Below the pieces are notes generated by a model. It had not been told where the DNA came from. It was given only the letters and a program-made list of their open reading frames with translations, and did no database searches. Both the position numbers and the translations under genes were made by a program. Source: Comamonas sp. (GTDB taxonomy: Bacteria > Pseudomonadota > Gammaproteobacteria > Burkholderiales > Burkholderiaceae_C). Taken from it: a stretch of DNA of 64,000 nt. The stretch is from assembly GCA_021166775.1 (NCBI GenBank), contig JAJPEQ010000010.1:1-64000 (forward strand). The letters are read 5' to 3'. Shown here piece by piece: positions 60,279 through 64,000 of this stretch (the stretch's first letter is position 1; the number at the start of each line of letters is the position of its first letter).

Positions 60279-60386
60279 GGGCAAATTCTATCGGCGGCGT
60301 ACGCTCGGTCGAAAGGCCAAGCCATCGCACAATAGCGTCACCCCGCACAACGCGCGTGTCGCGCGGCGCACCCTGGCACAGACACC

Positions 60387-60941
60387 ATGACCACCCCCAG
60401 CATCACCGACTACCTGCGCTCGCACATTCGCACCGTCCCCGACTGGCCCGCGCCGGGCGTGCAGTTTCGCGACATCACGCCACTGCTGCAGGACCCGCGG
60501 GTGTTCCGCGTGCTGATCGACACCTTCGTGCACCGCTACATGGACAAACGACTGCGCCCGGACGTGGTGGCGGGGCTGGATGCCCGCGGCTTCATCATCG
60601 GCTCGGTCCTCGCGTATGAACTGGGGCTGGGGTTCGTACCCATCCGCAAGAAGGGCAAGCTGCCCTACACCACGGTGCAGGAAACCTATGAACTCGAATA
60701 CGGCAGCGCCACGGTCGAGCTGCATGCCGACGCGGTCAAACCCGGGGATACGGTGCTGCTGGTCGATGATCTGATTGCCACGGGCGGCACGATGATGGCC
60801 GGCAAGAAACTGCTGGAAAAACTCGGGGCGCGCGTGATCGAGGGTGCCGCCATCGTCGATTTGCCGGAGCTCGGCGGCTCCATGCGCCTGCGCTCGGCGG
60901 GCCTGCCGCTGTTCACCCTGGTGAACTTCAACGGCCACTGA
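60387..60941 (+). CDS. apt: Adenine phosphoribosyltransferase
   Basis: A 184-residue purine salvage enzyme. [20 protein letters not shown] and the PRPP loop [17 protein letters not shown] are diagnostic. It is divergent from kdsD and convergent with a hypothetical gene. Confidence 0.96.
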   Translation: MTTPSITDYLRSHIRTVPDWPAPGVQFRDITPLLQDPRVFRVLIDTFVHRYMDKRLRPDVVAGLDARGFIIGSVLAYELGLGFVPIRKKGKLPYTTVQETYELEYGSATVELHADAVKPGDTVLLVDDLIATGGTMMAGKKLLEKLGARVIEGAAIVDLPELGGSMRLRSAGLPLFTLVNFNGH

Positions 60942-60965
60942 ACCACGCCGCCCGCGCGACGGTGG

Positions 60966-61694
60966 TCAGTGCAGCTCGCCGTATTGCGTCGCCCCCAGGC
61001 GCGAGGCGCGTTCTTCCTGGTCGACGATCATGGTGTCGGCAAAACCATTGCCAGCGGCGTTCCCCTCCTCGACATGCGGGCGCGCATACGTCGGCGCGGC
61101 GACAGCATGCGGGGGCGCCGCCTTTTTCAAGGCCTGCTTGAACGCTTCCACTTCATCGGGTGCAATGGGCTCGAAATCGGACTCGACGGACGGTGGCGCC
61201 GCCATGGTCGGTGCCGCCACCGGCAGGGCCGCGGGCGCCGGCGCGGGCGTCTCGCGCGCGGCGGGAGCCACCGGTGCCTGAGCCACCGCAGGCGCCAAAA
61301 AACCAGGCTTGTCCACGCTGGCCAGCGCGCCATTCAGGCGCCAGTACACGGCTGTCACCTCGACGTGGAAGCGCGTTTTGGCGGTGCGCATCAGCAGTTG
61401 TTCCATTTCCGCCTGGCGCGCCGTATCGGCCCCGTAGCCCGGTGCGATGTCGAGCATGACCAGAAACTGGCGCCCATCGGCATCAAGTGACAGCACCTTG
61501 AACTTGTAGCCCGAGGACAGCACCCCCGAGCGCACCATGGTGTCGCGCACCGCCAGGTAGAGATGCTCACGCCGCTGGGTACGTTCTCCCTTGGGACCAT
61601 CGGCCGCAGCCACGGCATGCGACTGCGTCGGGGCAGCGGCATGGCGCGCACCCGCCTTCGGCTTTGAAGGGAAAAGCCAACTCAACAGCGACAT
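60966..61694 (-). CDS. Conserved hypothetical protein
   Basis: A 242-residue protein I do not recognise. It begins MSLLSWLFPSKPK, has an ordered middle (about 42-125; HLYLAVRDTMVRSGVLSSGY, FLVMLDIAPG) and a long Ala/Pro-rich linker, ending with an acidic and Arg-containing tail. No signal peptide or membrane helix is seen. It lies upstream of apt in convergent orientation and downstream of the cNMP-binding gene. Confidence 0.7.
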   Translation of the reverse strand: MSLLSWLFPSKPKAGARHAAAPTQSHAVAAADGPKGERTQRREHLYLAVRDTMVRSGVLSSGYKFKVLSLDADGRQFLVMLDIAPGYGADTARQAEMEQLLMRTAKTRFHVEVTAVYWRLNGALASVDKPGFLAPAVAQAPVAPAARETPAPAPAALPVAAPTMAAPPSVESDFEPIAPDEVEAFKQALKKAAPPHAVAAPTYARPHVEEGNAAGNGFADTMIVDQEERASRLGATQYGELH

Positions 61695-61758
61695 ACCCTA
61701 CCTCTCAGATGCAAATTGTTCCAGCGTCGCAGTTTAGCGTCCCGCCGGGGTCTCGCGA

Positions 61759-62253
61759 TCAAGTCGCCGCCACGCGCAGACGTCGGTTGGCCAGGCGCTT
61801 GGCGAGCACGGCGCCCACCGCCATCACCAGGGCCAGCGCCGCGGCCGGCTGCCGGTTGGACAACTCGGCGAACCGCAACGGAGTCAGCCCCCACAAACGG
61901 CACGCGCCGTTGGCTTGCACCGTCGCGCTGCGCGAGCGGTGCGAAAAGAAGGCGCCTTCGCCCACGACCGAGCCGCTGCCGACGATGGCCAGGCGAACGC
62001 GCTGCCTCAGGTCTTGGTAATGCACGCTCAGCGACCCACTCTCGACCAGATAGAGCGAGCGGTCGCTGCTGCCCTGATCGAACAGAACCTGGCCCGCGCC
62101 CAGCTCCATCGGCTGGAGATAGGGTCCGACCAGAGCCCATTGCGCGGGGCTGAGCGCCGCGTCAAGTCCGTCCTCCTCGGAGACCTGCTGGACGGCCGCG
62201 ATCAGCCCTTCCAGACCACCGGTCGGCGTCGGCGAATAACGTTCTGTAGTCAT
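61759..62253 (-). CDS. Cyclic-nucleotide-binding-domain protein
   Basis: A 164-residue protein that is mostly one CRP-like cNMP-binding fold (LGAGQVLFDQGSSDRSLYLVESGSL, VVGEGAFF). There is no C-terminal HTH, so it is not a transcription factor of the Crp type. The phosphate-binding Arg and Glu typical of cAMP binding are partly altered, so ligand binding is unsure. Start at 62253 (MTTERYS). Confidence 0.85.
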   Translation of the reverse strand: MTTERYSPTPTGGLEGLIAAVQQVSEEDGLDAALSPAQWALVGPYLQPMELGAGQVLFDQGSSDRSLYLVESGSLSVHYQDLRQRVRLAIVGSGSVVGEGAFFSHRSRSATVQANGACRLWGLTPLRFAELSNRQPAAALALVMAVGAVLAKRLANRRLRVAAT

Positions 62254-62365
62254 GCGGGCGCAACTTACCGTGAGTTGCGCCATGATGCAAGAGGAACGGG
62301 GTGCGCCTTACACCTGGAAGCACACGCGCCGCACTCAAACCACGAGGTGGCGAGTGCCTGGGGCC

Positions 62366-63760
62366 TCACTTGCCGATGCAAAACCGCGCAAAGATCGTGC
62401 CCAGCAAGTCATCGGCCGTGAATTCCCCGGTGATGACCCCGAGCGCGCCCTGCGCCAGGCGCAGTTCCTCCGCCAACAGGTCGAGCGGCGGCAACGGTGC
62501 CTCAAGCAACTGCGCGGCCTGCAGCAGATGGGCCTGCACCTCCTTGAGCGCCTGCAGATGGCGCTCTCGCGCCATGAATACGCCCTCGGGCGTGGCCTGC
62601 CAGCCCACCACCTGCAGCAGCCGCTCGCGCAGGGCCTGCAAGCCCTGGCCGGTCAATGCCGAAAGCACCACGGCCTGCGTCGGCGCCATCGGTGCCTCAT
62701 CGGCGGCATCGGCCTTGTTCCACACATCGATCAGCGGCACCGCGCGACCGAGCCTGTCGGCGAGCTCCCGGCCCAGCGCGGCATCGGCGGCCGCGCAGTC
62801 GGCGTCCCCGCGACGCGTCAGGTCATGCAGGAACAGCACCGCGTCGGCGCGCTCGATCTGCTGCCATGCGCGCTCGATGCCGATGCGCTCGACCACATCG
62901 CCGCTGTCTCGCAGACCCGCCGTGTCGATCACATGCAGCGGCATGCCTTCGATCTGGATGGTCTGGCGCACGGTGTCGCGCGTCGTGCCCGCAATCGGCG
63001 TGACGATCGCCAGCTCTGCCCCCGCAAGCGCATTGAGCAGCGAGCTCTTGCCCACGTTGGGCTGCCCGGCGATGACCACGGTGATGCCTTCACGCAGCAG
63101 TGCCCCCTGGTGCGCCTGTCGCAGCACGGCAGCCACCTGGTTCTGCAAATTCAATAGCTGCCCACGCGCGTCTGCCTTGCGAAGAAAGTCGATTTCTTCC
63201 TCGGGAAAATCCAGCGTCGCCTCCACCAGCATGCGCAGCTGCACGAGCGCATCGCGCAGCGCGTGGATGTGCGCGGAGAGCTCGCCCGAGAGCGAGCGCG
63301 CGGCGCTGCGCGCGGCGGTCTCGGTGCTCGCGTCGATCAGGTCGGCCACGGCCTCGGCCTGGGCCAGGTCCAGCTTGTCGTTGAGAAATGCCCGCTCGGT
63401 GAATTCCCCGGGCTGCGCGGCGCGCAGGCGCGGCAGCGTGAGCCGCGCCACCTCCAGGCAGCGCGCAAGCAAGAGCTGCAGCACCACCGGACCCCCATGC
63501 GCCTGCAGCTCGAGCACGTCCTCGCCGGTGTAGCTGCGGGGCGCGGGAAACCACAGCGCCAGCCCCCGGTCGATGGCCTCACCGTGCGCATCCGGGAACG
63601 CCAGGTAATGCGCCTCGCGCGGCCGCAGATCACGCCCCAGCAGCGCCCGGGCAAAGTCCGCCAGGCCCTGCCCCGACACGCGCACGATCCCCACCGCGCC
63701 GCGCCCCGGGGCCGTGGCAATGGCGACGATGGCATCGTCATGGCGCGCCAGCGAGTTCAT
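62366..63760 (-). CDS. mnmE: tRNA modification GTPase MnmE
   Basis: A 464-residue GTPase that, with MnmG, modifies the wobble uridine of several tRNAs. N-terminal folate-binding domain ([20 protein letters not shown]), helical domain, G domain (G1 [15 protein letters not shown]3 DTAGLRD, G4 NKAD) and the C-terminal FCIGK. The start at 63760 (MNSLARHDD) overlaps the preceding transporter's stop by four bases. Confidence 0.97.
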   Translation of the reverse strand: MNSLARHDDAIVAIATAPGRGAVGIVRVSGQGLADFARALLGRDLRPREAHYLAFPDAHGEAIDRGLALWFPAPRSYTGEDVLELQAHGGPVVLQLLLARCLEVARLTLPRLRAAQPGEFTERAFLNDKLDLAQAEAVADLIDASTETAARSAARSLSGELSAHIHALRDALVQLRMLVEATLDFPEEEIDFLRKADARGQLLNLQNQVAAVLRQAHQGALLREGITVVIAGQPNVGKSSLLNALAGAELAIVTPIAGTTRDTVRQTIQIEGMPLHVIDTAGLRDSGDVVERIGIERAWQQIERADAVLFLHDLTRRGDADCAAADAALGRELADRLGRAVPLIDVWNKADAADEAPMAPTQAVVLSALTGQGLQALRERLLQVVGWQATPEGVFMARERHLQALKEVQAHLLQAAQLLEAPLPPLDLLAEELRLAQGALGVITGEFTADDLLGTIFARFCIGK

Positions 63761-64000
63761 GGCAGATGCCTCCAACGCAGCGCCGACCCGGCGTAGATCA
63801 CCGCGCCCAGCACCAGCGCCGACGCAGCAAAGATCAAGCCCAGCGTGAACCCTCGCGCCTGGCCGTGTGTCGCAAGCAGGCCGGCCGTGATCGGCGGGCC
63901 GATGATCTGGCCCAGGCCATAGGCCACCGTGATCAGGCTCATGAAGCTGTCGGCCGACGCGGGCCACAGGCGCCGCGCCGCCTGCATCGCGTAAAACACG
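63757..64000 (-). CDS. MFS transporter, C-terminal fragment (cut by window edge)
   Basis: The last 80 or so residues of a transporter whose start lies beyond base 64000. Two membrane helices are visible: [20 protein letters not shown] and [20 protein letters not shown]. This tail resembles YbfB/YjiJ-type MFS proteins. Its stop overlaps the mnmE start by ATGA, so both may be co-transcribed. Confidence 0.75.
   Translation of the reverse strand, partial: VFYAMQAARRLWPASADSFMSLITVAYGLGQIIGPPITAGLLATHGQARGFTLGLIFAASALVLGAVIYAGSALRWRHLP

Overview
The window looks like a chromosome segment of a high-GC betaproteobacterium of the order Burkholderiales, most likely a Comamonadaceae member. The evidence is the lptD-surA-rsmA block with a divergent amgK, a short (310 aa) ArgC, MetH split into two polypeptides, an S-adenosylhomocysteine (SAH) riboswitch in front of the MetH cobalamin half, and at least seven copies of a short AT-rich intergenic repeat with an AAGCGC core of a kind I associate with comamonads. 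No rRNA, tRNA, insertion sequence or prophage gene was recognised.

Layout. 1-1882: the trailer part of a type I-F CRISPR array (31 full repeats plus one cut by the window edge). Its last repeat forms the 3' end of a convergent EamA transporter gene. 2.9-8.0 kb: an AraC regulator divergent from a haoA-haoB-ccmI operon, meaning an octaheme hydroxylamine oxidoreductase with the catalytic tyrosine kept, its partner HaoB, and a CcmI cytochrome c maturation factor. 8.0-19.6 kb: a MocR-type regulator, a lipoprotein hydrolase, AmpG, a diguanylate cyclase, a SUMF1-like lipoprotein, a two-component system followed by a cytochrome c'-like protein, riboflavin synthase and a lipase-like hydrolase. 19.6-27.4 kb: rsmE, amgK, lptD, surA, rsmA and a secreted barnase-like RNase with a barstar-like inhibitor. 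27.5-37.9 kb: maeB, a second diguanylate cyclase, an omega-amino acid transaminase, a ferredoxin, a nitrate/sulfonate-type ABC transporter and a divergent TctDE-like two-component system. 38-46.4 kb: dinG, a lipoprotein, a GlsB-like membrane protein, metH (C-terminal half), and an MBL hydrolase, FHA and PP2C phosphatase group. 46.5-54.6 kb: sucCD, argC, a five-gene VOC/AHSA1/DHFR cluster divergent from a TetR regulator, and metH (N-terminal half). 54.7-64 kb: recQ, an RRM protein with a long leader, an SDR-lptC-kdsC-kdsD run, apt, two less characterised genes, mnmE and the end of an MFS transporter.

How the parts fit together. Outer-membrane and envelope functions recur: LptD, SurA, LptC, KdsC and KdsD for lipopolysaccharide, and AmpG with AmgK for cell-wall recycling. 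One-carbon and methyl metabolism is represented by split MetH under SAH control. The most unusual unit is haoA-haoB-ccmI. It encodes hydroxylamine oxidation without ammonia monooxygenase or the usual c554/cM552 electron carriers in the window, and it is linked to its own CcmI. Gene functions are read from motifs and remembered family signatures; no database search was run.
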